Under the pieces are notes generated by a model. The model was given only the letters and a program-made list of their open reading frames with translations, had not been told where the DNA came from and made no database searches. From the NCBI RefSeq assembly GCF_039544205.1, contig NZ_BAABLF010000012.1, forward strand, positions 1 to 64,000: a DNA stretch of 64,000 nt, written 5' to 3'. The DNA comes from Ferrimonas gelatinilytica. GTDB lineage: Bacteria > Pseudomonadota > Gammaproteobacteria > Enterobacterales > Shewanellaceae. Position numbers and translations under genes: made by a program. Within the stretch, counting starts at the first letter, position 1; each line of letters begins with the position of its first letter. This document shows positions 34,593-42,174 of this stretch, piece by piece.

Positions 34593-35051
34593 TTAATCCA
34601 GTGCCTGGGACATCAGGACCGCGTCCTCCCGCCCGGCGCCCCCCGGGTAGTAGCCTTTGCGTCGGCCATCCTCCTGAAACCCCAGTTTCCGGTAGAGCCC
34701 TACCGCCGCGGCGTTGCCGGCGCGTACCTCCAGGTAGCAGAACCGTGCGCCCCGCGCCCTGGCCGATTCCAGGCCCCGCTCCAGCAGGGCACGTCCCAAG
34801 CCGCTTCCCTGCCTCGTTGGCACAACACAGAGATTCATCAGGGTCACCTCATCGAGCACCTGCTGAAACAGGCAAAACCCCAGCGCTCCCCCATCCTCCA
34901 CCAACAACACTTCACCCCAGTAGGGCGGTTGCAGCGAGGAAGCTAACGTCTCCCGACTCCAGGGGTAAGGGTGGGCGGAACGCTCCACTTCGTAGAGTCG
35001 ATCCAGCCGTTCGGGGGAGAGCCAATCGGTGCCCAGGGGGGCGAAGGTCAC
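34593..35051 (-). CDS. rimI: Ribosomal protein S18 alanine N-acetyltransferase
   Basis: 152 residues. GNAT acetyltransferase acting on the N-terminus of S18. It has HPYPWSRETLASSL, VTLMNLCVVPTRQGSGLGRALL (the acetyl-CoA loop R/QxxGxG/A) and LEVRAGNAAAVGLYRKLGF. The start is taken as a GTG in a GTGA overlap with the holD stop, which gives the E. coli length; a longer upstream frame only reads through holD. The holD-rimI order is conserved. Confidence 0.9.
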   Translation of the reverse strand: MTFAPLGTDWLSPERLDRLYEVERSAHPYPWSRETLASSLQPPYWGEVLLVEDGGALGFCLFQQVLDEVTLMNLCVVPTRQGSGLGRALLERGLESARARGARFCYLEVRAGNAAAVGLYRKLGFQEDGRRKGYYPGGAGREDAVLMSQALD

Positions 35052-35398
35052 TGCCAACGCTGTAACCCCTGCCAGAGACGCCGCTTCGCTTCGACGCTGC
35101 CACAGAGCTCCGACAGCGGCAGTGAGCGCAACTCTGTTGCGGTCGCAACCCGGTATTGATCCAGGTGCCAGCGGCGCTTGGCTCTGGCCTCGTCGGCACT
35201 GGTCACCACCACACACTGCGCAGGCTCAATCGCCAGGTAGCGCAACACGTCGCGCACCAGCGGGTGCGCAAGGGGATCTTCGGCGTCGGTCACCAACGCC
35301 AGTTCAGCCAGCGGTTGAACACGGCGGTAAGGGGTAACGCCCATCTGCTGCAGCGCAGCCACCTGGCGGGGAGAGAGGAGAGAGTCGGTCATCGCCAT
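35048..35398 (-). CDS. holD: DNA polymerase III psi subunit
   Basis: 116 residues. The small clamp-loader accessory that links chi to the gamma complex. Weakly conserved family, but MGVTPYRRVQP, LAHPLVRDVLRYLAIEPAQCVV and the spot directly upstream of rimI support the call. A second ATG two codons in (35392) is an alternative start; neither has a strong ribosome site. Confidence 0.8.
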   Translation of the reverse strand: MAMTDSLLSPRQVAALQQMGVTPYRRVQPLAELALVTDAEDPLAHPLVRDVLRYLAIEPAQCVVVTSADEARAKRRWHLDQYRVATATELRSLPLSELCGSVEAKRRLWQGLQRWQ

Positions 35399-35512
35399 AG
35401 GGTATCACAAGGAACCCGGCGGGCGAGGCAGCCAAGGGGGAAATCCCCTAACGCGAGCCGACCTAACCCCCTGCTGCCAACGTCGGCGCGCTCTGACGAC
35501 TCCGGTACCGCA

Positions 35513-36484
35513 TCAGGCGCCGTGTTGCATGATGGGCTGACTCTCGTTTGCACGGGCTGGCCCGTCGCAAAGCTGCACCGCCAACCTCTCTATCCGCTCA
35601 CGCCAGGCCAACCGGTCGAGCCAGGCGTTTGGCAGGGCCGAGCGTCCATAATAGGTGCCGGCCAGTTGCCCGAAGATGGCAGCCGTCGTATCCGCGTCAT
35701 CGCCGAGATTAGCCGCCAGCAGCGCGCCTTCGCGGAAGCCGTCGCTGTGCGTGAAACACCACAACGCCGCCTCCAACGACTGCACCACGTAACCGGTGCC
35801 GAAGATCTCGCTGCGCGCCTTGTCCCGGTAATCGCCATTGGCGATGGCCTGGATCTCCGGATGCCAGTCCTGCCGCACGGCCTCCAGCTCGGGGCTGGGC
35901 CGAAACAACAGCGCTGATTTGTCCGGCCGGGTGCCGGCATTGAGCAATCGGTGCAGGAGGTAGGTCATCAACTCGCAGGCAGCGATGGCCCGCGGCTCGG
36001 CATGGGTAGTGATGCTGCAAAGTCGCGCAGCATTCAGGGCCGTCGCCAGATCCGACCCATGATGGAACAGCGCCACCGGCGCCAGCCGCATCAGGCTGCC
36101 GTTACCGGCACTCCACTCCCCGTCGCTGCCCGCCATCGGGTTGCCGTCCGCCTCGAAGCGGTTCAGCGCCTGGGCCACGGTAGTGCCGATATCGAAACAC
36201 TCGCCGGTACAGGAGTTTTCCCCTTGACGATACCAGCGCAGATAACGATGCATCTGGTCGGCGAGATCGTTGCGCCCGGTTTCCACCAGGCTCTGAGCTA
36301 AACAGAGCGCCATGGCGGTGTCGTCGGTCCACTGGCCGGGCGCTAACCGGAAGGGCCCGCCGCCCACCAGATCCGTCAGATGCGCATAGCTGTCCTTAGG
36401 CTGGAACTCCAAAGTGGTGCCCAGCGCATCCCCGAGCGCCAGCCCCAGCAGCGCCCCTTGTGCCTTGTCATACCGTTGTTCCAT
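35513..36484 (-). CDS. ADP-ribosylglycohydrolase (DraG/ARH family)
   Basis: 323 residues. Expected to remove ADP-ribose from a protein or nucleic acid target, with two magnesium ions. Metal-binding motifs are GQWTDDTAMALCLAQS near the N-terminus and NLGDDADTTAAIFGQLAG near the C-terminus; also GALLGLALGDALGTTLEF and GNGSLMRLAPVAL. All residues needed for activity look present. No signal peptide. GGGAGAGG precedes the start. Last gene of a leftward trio with DUF4258 and DUF2845 genes. No ADP-ribosyltransferase is recognisable nearby, so the substrate is open. Confidence 0.85.
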   Translation of the reverse strand: MEQRYDKAQGALLGLALGDALGTTLEFQPKDSYAHLTDLVGGGPFRLAPGQWTDDTAMALCLAQSLVETGRNDLADQMHRYLRWYRQGENSCTGECFDIGTTVAQALNRFEADGNPMAGSDGEWSAGNGSLMRLAPVALFHHGSDLATALNAARLCSITTHAEPRAIAACELMTYLLHRLLNAGTRPDKSALLFRPSPELEAVRQDWHPEIQAIANGDYRDKARSEIFGTGYVVQSLEAALWCFTHSDGFREGALLAANLGDDADTTAAIFGQLAGTYYGRSALPNAWLDRLAWRERIERLAVQLCDGPARANESQPIMQHGA

Positions 36485-36506
36485 CACGATTCCCTCTCCC
36501 TTTCCA

Positions 36507-36800
36507 TTATCGCCGCACCCGGTAGATGGCCGTCACCCGCCCCCCCTGCACCTCCATGATCACCGCCTGACCGTTGCGGCGATGAAAGTGGTAGCGGCTA
36601 AGGGCGATGCCGCCCTCCGGGTACTCCAGTTGTTCAATAAAGTTCGGACGACCGCAGAGACTGAACAGTATCCCGGTGTCATCGCCCACCTTGATGAGCG
36701 AGGTGGAGCTGCAGCGGTACGCGGGTACCCGCCACTCCACGGCACAGAGCGAGGGCACCACCCACAGCCCCAGCAACGCGACTTTGCAGACGAGTTTCAT
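36507..36800 (-). CDS. Small exported DUF2845-like protein
   Basis: 97 residues with a signal peptide (about 1-20, ending SLCA). The mature part YRCSSTSLIKVGDDTGILFSLCGRP matches the DUF2845 pattern of a Cys, a V-G-D turn, then C-G-x-P, with Cys30 and Cys49 likely forming a disulfide in the periplasm. The function is unknown. Its start overlaps the DUF4258 stop (ATGA), and the ADP-ribosylglycohydrolase follows after about 20 bases, so the three are one operon. Confidence 0.65.
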   Translation of the reverse strand: MKLVCKVALLGLWVVPSLCAVEWRVPAYRCSSTSLIKVGDDTGILFSLCGRPNFIEQLEYPEGGIALSRYHFHRRNGQAVIMEVQGGRVTAIYRVRR

Positions 36801-37057
36801 CGGCGATCCCTCCTAAAGTGTCTGTAGCGGTGCCCGACAGTCACCACCTCGCCCCCATCAAGCACCAGGTAGTGGCGTCGAAACCGTTCTGGGATCCGAC
36901 TTATGCAGCGTTTCGCCCTCTGCCAGGCTCCCTTGCCAAAGAACACCACTTCACGGCCCCGATGAAAATCGGACTGCCCAAAGGCGAGCAGCAGTTCGAT
37001 GGAGGCCATTGGGATGGCCCGCTGCTGCATGCGCTGGTGTGCATGGGGTGTCAACAT
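36797..37057 (-). CDS. DUF4258-like small basic protein
   Basis: 86 residues. Starts MLTPHAHQRMQQRAIPMASI, then the family pattern (His...RmxxRxI...LL..G) and a basic end GGEVVTVGHRYRHFRR. DUF4258 proteins have a small alpha/beta fold reminiscent of RelE/BrnT-type toxins, but no activity is established. AAGGAG lies 6 bases before the chosen ATG; the longer upstream frame crosses the divergent promoter region. First gene of the trio, divergent from the WYL regulator. Confidence 0.7.
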   Translation of the reverse strand: MLTPHAHQRMQQRAIPMASIELLLAFGQSDFHRGREVVFFGKGAWQRAKRCISRIPERFRRHYLVLDGGEVVTVGHRYRHFRRDRR

Positions 37058-37094
37058 GATGCGCTCCTTCGATTCCGTGGTGATAGACAAAGCA

Positions 37095-37132
37095 TATGTA
37101 GCCAATGTATACATGTCATTACTGGCTACATA
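37095..37132. promoter_or_regulatory. Dyad operator between the DUF4258 operon and the WYL regulator
   Basis: Perfect arms TATGTAGCCA (37095-37104) and TGGCTACATA (37123-37132) around an 18-base centre that itself contains the palindrome ATGTATACAT (37105-37114). It occupies the 78-base divergent gap and is the natural binding site for the adjacent WYL protein, so it should control both directions. This is inference from position and symmetry. Confidence 0.65.
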
Positions 37133-37135
37133 AAC

Positions 37136-38014
37136 ATGTCCACTGATCGAGCAGATATGCACAACACCGATATCAAACTGGACCTCCAACTGCGCTTTCG
37201 CCTGATTGAGATCATCGCGCAGTGGGAGGGGCGATTGACCACCAACCACCTCTGCCAGGCCTTTGGCATCGGTCGTCAGCAGGCATCGAAGGACATCAAC
37301 CACTACCTGAAGGCGTTTGCCCGGGGCGGACTCGAGTACGACCGCAGCCTGAAAGGGTACAAGCCCACCGATCAGTTTCGCCCCCAGTTTTGTCAGGGGC
37401 ACGCTCATGAATACCTGCAACTGCTGGATCGACACGATGATCTTGGCGGGGTGTTGTCGTTCCTGAGCCTCAAACTGGGAGGCACCGAGGTGCTGGACGT
37501 GCCCTCACGCCATGTGGATCCACAGGTGGTCCGCACTCTGGTTCAGGCTGCCCGGGAGGGGTTGGCGGTGGAGGTGCACTACGACTCGCTCAGTTCGGTA
37601 GCGCCTGCGGATGACCCCACCCGTCTAATCCATCCACACACCCTGGTGTTCAACGGCGTTCGCTGGCATGTCCGGGCCTGGTGCGAGAAAAACCAGGCCT
37701 TCCGGGACTTCGTGATCAGCCGCTTTCGCGGCCCGGCTTCGCTGGATGACAGCCGCCCCCGGATCCGAAAAGCGGACGATCGGGAGTGGCAGCAGAGCGT
37801 GACCTGCACCTTGATCCCAAACCCGCGGCTCAGCCAGCGACAGAAGGAGGTGATCGCCAGGGACAACGGCATGGATCTGGATACCCTGTCACTGCCGCTG
37901 ACTGTCCCTAAAGCGCTCCTGCCCTACTACCTAAAACGGATGGACGTGGCCCACCCCTATAATCCGCTGCTGGAGGATTTCTATCAGCAGGTGGTAGTCA
38001 AGACCCAAGCGTAG
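37136..38014 (+). CDS. WYL-domain transcriptional regulator
   Basis: 292 residues. The N-terminal winged helix-turn-helix (about 20-70) includes LTTNHLCQAFGIGRQQASKDI. The WYL domain (about 125-205) reads PHTLVFNGVRWHVRAWC with WHV in place of the name-giving WYL, then FRDFVISRFRG with the ligand-pocket arginines. A WCX-like C-terminal part follows. Such proteins bind nucleotide or nucleic-acid ligands and often guard defence or DNA-repair loci. The ATG at 37136 or the one at 37157 (with GAG upstream) may be the start. It very probably represses the divergent operon. Confidence 0.85.
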   Translation: MSTDRADMHNTDIKLDLQLRFRLIEIIAQWEGRLTTNHLCQAFGIGRQQASKDINHYLKAFARGGLEYDRSLKGYKPTDQFRPQFCQGHAHEYLQLLDRHDDLGGVLSFLSLKLGGTEVLDVPSRHVDPQVVRTLVQAAREGLAVEVHYDSLSSVAPADDPTRLIHPHTLVFNGVRWHVRAWCEKNQAFRDFVISRFRGPASLDDSRPRIRKADDREWQQSVTCTLIPNPRLSQRQKEVIARDNGMDLDTLSLPLTVPKALLPYYLKRMDVAHPYNPLLEDFYQQVVVKTQA

Positions 38015-38320
38015 CGGCCACCCATATTGCCTCTATCCCTCCTAAACCGGGCGGGCCTCGGAAGCACAGACAAAGAACGATTTTGTCAGCTGAAACCGCC
38101 GACTAAAGCTTTCCGTTGCCGGAAGGAAGGTCCATCAGGGCAACTTGCCCGGTGTTACCAGAGACGGGGTAAAAACTGGTTTTGAGTAACAGCCGTAACC
38201 AGCTCGTTGCCGGCATCGAGCCAGGCTGTAGCAATACCACACCACCCTGCCCTTGCCGCTTTTCCAATCCACGCACTTTGCTTATATTCGCCGCATCTTA
38301 GATATGGGGCATTGAAAATC
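38015..38320. other. Intergenic region, no gene seen
   Basis: About 305 bases between the WYL gene and a lipoprotein gene. No frame with a ribosome site or family match; it must contain the lipoprotein promoter, but no convincing hexamer pair stands out. Confidence 0.5.
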
Positions 38321-38899
38321 GTGCGTTTTAAAACACTTGTAGCCGTTGCGGCAACACTCGGATTAACCGCTTGCGCCACAGGGAACACCCCTGAAGCGAA
38401 AAAAAACAATACAGAGAAAGAGACCCAGGCGGCGCTGGCAAAAATTTATGAGCAACATCCAGCGGCCCGAACCACGGTGAATCAATCGGTCGGCCATGTG
38501 GTTTGCACCGGCAGCAACAGCTACCTGTTCGCCCTCTCCACGGGAGGTGGCGTCTGCTTGCTGACCGACGGCGGTCACAAATCCTACTACCGCTTCGCCA
38601 CTGCCGGTGCCGGTGCCGGGATCGGCTGGAAGCAGGTGGCTTTTGTTCAGGCGTTCATGAATCGCGATGCCCTCAAGCGCTTCAAAGAAGCCGGCTATGA
38701 GGGCCAGGCGCAGGCGGAAGCCAGTGCGAAATATGAGGAGAAAGGTGACCAGGCCTCGGCCAATCAGTCCGTGGACATCAAAGGTGTAAAAACCTATCAA
38801 GTTAACCTGATGGGCGCCGCAGCACAGGCAACCGTGCAGGGTTACAAGTACTGGGAAACCGACTTCAGCGAAGACTTCATGCAAAATGCCGAGAAGTAA
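38321..38899 (+). CDS. Lipoprotein, possible SYLF-like domain
   Basis: 192 residues. Lipobox LTAC (Cys18) after a short hydrophobic segment. The body contains STGGGVCLLTDGGHKSYYRF and AGAGAGIGWKQVAFVQAFMN, a glycine-rich pattern that resembles the lipid-binding SYLF (YSC84) domain, then an Ala/Glu-rich middle and a last strand-like part ending YWETDFSEDF. I rate the family only as likely. The start is a GTG preceded by GGGG at 11 bases; a TTG three codons earlier is an alternative. A terminator follows. Confidence 0.6.
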   Translation: MRFKTLVAVAATLGLTACATGNTPEAKKNNTEKETQAALAKIYEQHPAARTTVNQSVGHVVCTGSNSYLFALSTGGGVCLLTDGGHKSYYRFATAGAGAGIGWKQVAFVQAFMNRDALKRFKEAGYEGQAQAEASAKYEEKGDQASANQSVDIKGVKTYQVNLMGAAAQATVQGYKYWETDFSEDFMQNAEK

Positions 38900-38950
38900 T
38901 TCCTAAGCCATGGATCCTGGACGAGTTCCAGCATCCAGAAGCCTTTTATT

Positions 38951-38977
38951 AAGCCGCTGAATAGCGGCTTTTTATTT
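38951..38977 (+). terminator. Terminator of the SYLF-like lipoprotein gene
   Basis: AAGCCGCT-GAAT-AGCGGCTT followed by TTTATTTG. Confidence 0.85.
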
Positions 38978-39095
38978 GACTTTAAATCGTGGCCAGCAAG
39001 GAAGATTGGACTTTACCGGCGACGAAACAGCCTCATAGGGGAGAGAAAACACCACAGTTTTACCGCCCAAAGCGCACCATCAACGGAAAAAAGAC

Positions 39096-39125
39096 ACAAA
39101 AAAGCCCGCTTATTCAGCGGGCTTT
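39096..39125 (-). terminator. tRNA-Trp terminator
   Basis: On the minus strand AAAGCCCGCT and AGCGGGCTTT around GAATA, followed by TTTTG. Confidence 0.85.
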
Positions 39126-39136
39126 CTCGCTAGAGA

Positions 39137-39213
39137 TGGCAGGGGCAGAGGGATTCGAACCCCCAACACCCGGATTTGGAATCCGGTGCTCTACCAATTG
39201 GAGCTATGCCCCT
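39137..39213 (-). tRNA. tRNA-Trp (anticodon CCA)
   Basis: 77 bases. Acceptor AGGGGCA pairs with TGCCCCT and an encoded CCA end follows. D arm GCTCCAATTGGTAGAGC, anticodon arm CCGGATTCCAAATCCGG with loop anticodon CCA, T arm GGGGGTTCGAATCCCTC. Single gene with its own promoter and terminator. Confidence 0.97.
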
Positions 39214-39228
39214 AGCGAACGAGTGAGG

Positions 39229-39256
39229 ATTATAAGGAAGCCGGCCTAAAGGTAAA
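39229..39256 (-). promoter_or_regulatory. tRNA-Trp promoter
   Basis: On the minus strand TTTACC and a perfect TATAAT with a 16-base spacer, about 15 bases before the tRNA. Confidence 0.6.
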
Positions 39257-39363
39257 GCGCTTTTTCCCTAAAAACATCCGACTGAGCAGATATCCAGCAA
39301 CCTGGCGCCCAGTGGCGATACGGCATGCCGAGTTCGGCAAGGAGGGTTCGGTCCTGAAACCCA

Positions 39364-39390
39364 AACGGGGCGCCAGAGTGGCGCCCCGTT
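39364..39390 (-). terminator. hpt terminator
   Basis: AACGGGGCGCCA and TGGCGCCCCGTT form a 12-bp perfect stem with a 3-base centre; TTTGGGTTT follows on the minus strand. Confidence 0.75.
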
Positions 39391-39423
39391 CCGGGAGTAA
39401 AGCTCAGACCAGCTTGACGGGCT

Positions 39424-39963
39424 TTAGGCCGGAACCACCTTGGCGATGTAGGGCAGCTGACGGTAACGCTCGGCGTAATCCAGGCCGTAGCCCACCACGA
39501 ACTCATCGGGGATCGCTATGCCAACGTAATCCACCGGCACATCCACGACGCGACGGGAGGGCTTATCGAGGAAGGTGACGATCTTGATGCTGGCCGGATG
39601 GCGAGTCATCAGCAGCTCCCGGACTTTCGACAGGGTACGGCCGGTGTCGATGATGTCTTCCACCAGCATCACATGCCTGCCATGGATGTTGTTGGCCAGA
39701 TCCATCACGATCTTCACCTCGCCGGAGGATTCGGTGCCACCGCCGTAAGAGGAGGCGGTCATGAAGTCCATACGGACGTCACAGGTCAGGCGACGGGCCA
39801 GATCGGACATAAAGACTACAGAGCCCTTGAGCAGACCCACCAGCAACAGGTTGTCGACGTCGGCATAGTCACGGTTGATCACCTCTGCCAGCGCATCCAG
39901 TTTGGCATTGATCTCATCCTGAGAGATCATCTCCTCCAGGGTGTGCTTCATCAATTCAGTCAT
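39424..39963 (-). CDS. hpt: Hypoxanthine phosphoribosyltransferase
   Basis: 179 residues. Purine salvage: converts hypoxanthine (and guanine weakly) plus PRPP to the nucleotide. The PRPP loop is MLVEDIIDTGRTLSKV; also LVGLLKGSVVFMSDL, MTASSYGGGTESSGEV and PDEFVVGYGLDYAERYR. Two possible starts, MTELMKHTLEEMI (chosen) and MKHTLEEMI four codons later, fit the family; the longer frame overlaps ubiX. Confidence 0.95.
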   Translation of the reverse strand: MTELMKHTLEEMISQDEINAKLDALAEVINRDYADVDNLLLVGLLKGSVVFMSDLARRLTCDVRMDFMTASSYGGGTESSGEVKIVMDLANNIHGRHVMLVEDIIDTGRTLSKVRELLMTRHPASIKIVTFLDKPSRRVVDVPVDYVGIAIPDEFVVGYGLDYAERYRQLPYIAKVVPA

Positions 39964-39970
39964 CTGCTTT

Positions 39971-40615
39971 TCAGCCTTGGTTATGTTCAGGTTTGGAGTT
40001 TTGGCCATAGCCCCAGCGGGCCATCAGCCGATGTTCGATATTCAGGTGATCCAGGATCCGGGCGACCATGAAATCCACCAGATCCTCGATACGCTTTGGT
40101 TCGTGGTAGAACCCCGGTGACGCCGGCATGATGGTGGCTCCCATCTGGGTCAGCGTCAGCATATGCTGCAGGTGAATGGCGTTGTAGGGACTCTCCCTCG
40201 GCACCAGCAGCAGTTGGCCACGCTCCTTCAACACCACGTCCGCCGCGCGTTCAATCAGAGTATTGCTCATTCCGGTAGCCACCGCCGCCAGAGTGCCTGT
40301 TGAACAGGGACAGATCACCATGCGTCGTGGGGCCCCGGAACCGGACGCCACCGGCGAAAACCATTCCGTCTTGCCATACACCTTCAGCTGCTCCGCCCGA
40401 GCGCTGAAACGCTGGGCCAGGATCCGCTCACAAGCCTCCGGTGCTGCAGGCAGTTTCAGCCCCTCCTCCTCGGCAAACACCACCCGTGCGGCGGAGGAGA
40501 TCATCAGGTGAACCCGGAGGCCGGAGTGTAACAGACACGCCAGCAGGCGCAGAGCATAGGGGGCGCCAGAGGCCCCGGTGATCGCCAAAGTGATGGCTTC
40601 ATCACGCTGCGGCAT
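39971..40615 (-). CDS. ubiX: Flavin prenyltransferase UbiX
   Basis: 214 residues. Attaches a dimethylallyl group to FMN to make the cofactor used by UbiD in ubiquinone synthesis. Rossmann-like start LAITGASGAPYALRLL, SSAARVVFAEE, and PCSTGTLAAVATGMSNTLIERAADV, with ERGQLLLVPRESP. The start overlaps the end of mpl by 14 bases, and hpt follows directly, so the three are probably co-transcribed (mpl-ubiX-hpt). Confidence 0.95.
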   Translation of the reverse strand: MPQRDEAITLAITGASGAPYALRLLACLLHSGLRVHLMISSAARVVFAEEEGLKLPAAPEACERILAQRFSARAEQLKVYGKTEWFSPVASGSGAPRRMVICPCSTGTLAAVATGMSNTLIERAADVVLKERGQLLLVPRESPYNAIHLQHMLTLTQMGATIMPASPGFYHEPKRIEDLVDFMVARILDHLNIEHRLMARWGYGQNSKPEHNQG

Positions 40616-41969
40616 AGGTCGCCTCCAGCTGAGACAGCAACAGATCGTGGATCCCACCGAAACCGCCGTTGCTCATCACCACCACCACGTCACCGGGCTC
40701 TACCGCCGCCAGGACCAGTTCCGCCAGCGTGGCCACATTTGAGGCCAGGGTGACCGGGATCGGCGCTTCGGCCATAGCCGCTGCCAGATCCCATGCCAGT
40801 TCATCGGGCCTGAGCATAAAGGCGGCATCCGCCTGTGCCAGAGACGGCGCCAGGGTGTCGCTGTGAACCCCCTGCTTCATGGTGTTGGATCGTGGTTCCA
40901 GCACCGCCAGGATACGACCGCTTCCCTGCTTCGCCCTCAAGCCCGCCAGGGTGGTGGCGATGGCGGTCGGGTGGTGGGCGAAATCGTCGTAGAGGCGGAT
41001 CCCGGCAACCTCACCACGCAGCTCCAGACGTCGCTTGGGCCCGGCAAAGCGGGCCAGGCTAGTGATGCCGTCTGCCGGCCGGACGCCGACATGTCGGGCA
41101 GCGGCCAGGGCCGCGAGGGCATTACTGATGTTGTGATCGCCAATCAGGTCCCAGCGGACCTCCCCCTGCACTTCGCCCTGGAACAGAACCTCGAAGTGGC
41201 TGCCCTCCTCGTTGAGCTTGCGGGTCTGCCAGCCCGCTTCACTCTCCAGCGGCACGGCTTCACTCCAGCACCCCATCGCCAAGGTTTCCGACACCGCATC
41301 GACGCCGTCCGGGTAAAGGATCTGGCCGCTGGCAGGCACCGTGCGGATCAGGTGGTGGAACTGGCGCTGGATATCGGCCAGGGAATCGAAGATATCGGCA
41401 TGATCAAACTCGAGATTGTTGATCACCAGAGTCCGGGGGCGGTAGTGCACGAACTTGGAGCGCTTATCGAAAAAGGCGCTATCATATTCATCCGCCTCCA
41501 CCACGAAGAAGGGCGTCTCCCCCATGCGGGCGGAAACCCCAAACTCTCTCGGCACGCCACCGATCAGAAACCCAGGGGCCAGCTGGTTATCCTCCAGCAG
41601 CCAGGCCAGCATCGAGGCGGTCGTGGTCTTGCCATGGGTACCGGACACCGCCAGCACCCACCGCTCCTTGAGGATGTGATCCGCCAGGAACTGGGGACCA
41701 GAAGTGTAACTGATGCCGCGGTCCAGCACCGCTTCGACGCAGGGATTGCCCCGGCTCATGGCGTTGCCTATCACCACCAGATCCGGCGCAGGATCCAGCT
41801 GACCGGGATCGTAACCCTCGATCAGTCCTATCCCCTGCTGCTCAAGCTGGGTGCTCATCGGTGGGTAGACATTGAGATCCGAACCGGTGACCCGGTGGCC
41901 CGCGGAGCGCGCCAACAGCGCAATGCCCCCCATGAAGGTGCCGCAGATCCCGAGAATGTGGATATGCAT
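40602..41969 (-). CDS. mpl: UDP-N-acetylmuramate:L-alanyl-gamma-D-glutamyl-meso-diaminopimelate ligase
   Basis: 455 residues (E. coli 457). Recycles murein tripeptide by joining it to UDP-MurNAc. Start MHIHILGICGTFMGGIALLAR is the family's NAD-like first motif; ATP loop SGTHGKTTTASMLAW; the substrate part has VVEADEYDSAFFDKRSKF, and the C-terminal domain YDDFAHHPTAIATTL. The upstream frame extension is not conserved. Leads the leftward mpl-ubiX-hpt group, divergent from the methionine transporter. Confidence 0.96.
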   Translation of the reverse strand: MHIHILGICGTFMGGIALLARSAGHRVTGSDLNVYPPMSTQLEQQGIGLIEGYDPGQLDPAPDLVVIGNAMSRGNPCVEAVLDRGISYTSGPQFLADHILKERWVLAVSGTHGKTTTASMLAWLLEDNQLAPGFLIGGVPREFGVSARMGETPFFVVEADEYDSAFFDKRSKFVHYRPRTLVINNLEFDHADIFDSLADIQRQFHHLIRTVPASGQILYPDGVDAVSETLAMGCWSEAVPLESEAGWQTRKLNEEGSHFEVLFQGEVQGEVRWDLIGDHNISNALAALAAARHVGVRPADGITSLARFAGPKRRLELRGEVAGIRLYDDFAHHPTAIATTLAGLRAKQGSGRILAVLEPRSNTMKQGVHSDTLAPSLAQADAAFMLRPDELAWDLAAAMAEAPIPVTLASNVATLAELVLAAVEPGDVVVVMSNGGFGGIHDLLLSQLEATYAAA

Positions 41970-42046
41970 AGAAAATCCGTGCGTCTCGATAAAAACGGTA
42001 TTGTAACGGATCCCGGTCGCCACCTGCACGGTGGATCTGGAAGTTA

Positions 42047-42062
42047 GGACGTTTAGACGTCC
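42047..42062. promoter_or_regulatory. MetJ operator (two adjacent met boxes)
   Basis: GGACGTTT followed without a gap by AGACGTCC: matches of 6/8 and 7/8 to the AGACGTCT met box in the required 8-bp tandem phase. It sits 3 bases upstream of a consensus -35 hexamer, a typical repressor position. Confidence 0.75.
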
Positions 42063-42065
42063 ATA

Positions 42066-42094
42066 TTGACAGGCGGCCAGAAAAAACCTACATT
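42066..42094 (+). promoter_or_regulatory. Promoter of the MetT-type transporter gene
   Basis: Perfect TTGACA (42066-42071), 17-base spacer, TACATT (42089-42094). Directly downstream of the MetJ operator. Confidence 0.7.
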
Positions 42095-42174
42095 GCCGCT
42101 CCCCGTGACAAAGGACCCGTCAACGGCAAAAAACGCGCAAGGAGATGCCCGTTCCCTTTGAAAGAGAATCGACC

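Noticed and set aside
36818..37135. N-terminal extension of the WYL regulator from 36818
   Set aside because: It would run through the DUF4258 gene and the operator on the opposite strand and has no family match; starts at 37136 or 37157 fit better.
39320..39350. Fragment resembling a 5S rRNA segment (TGCCGAACTC on the minus strand)
   Set aside because: Only about 10 bases match, no 5S secondary structure surrounds it, and no rRNA genes are near.
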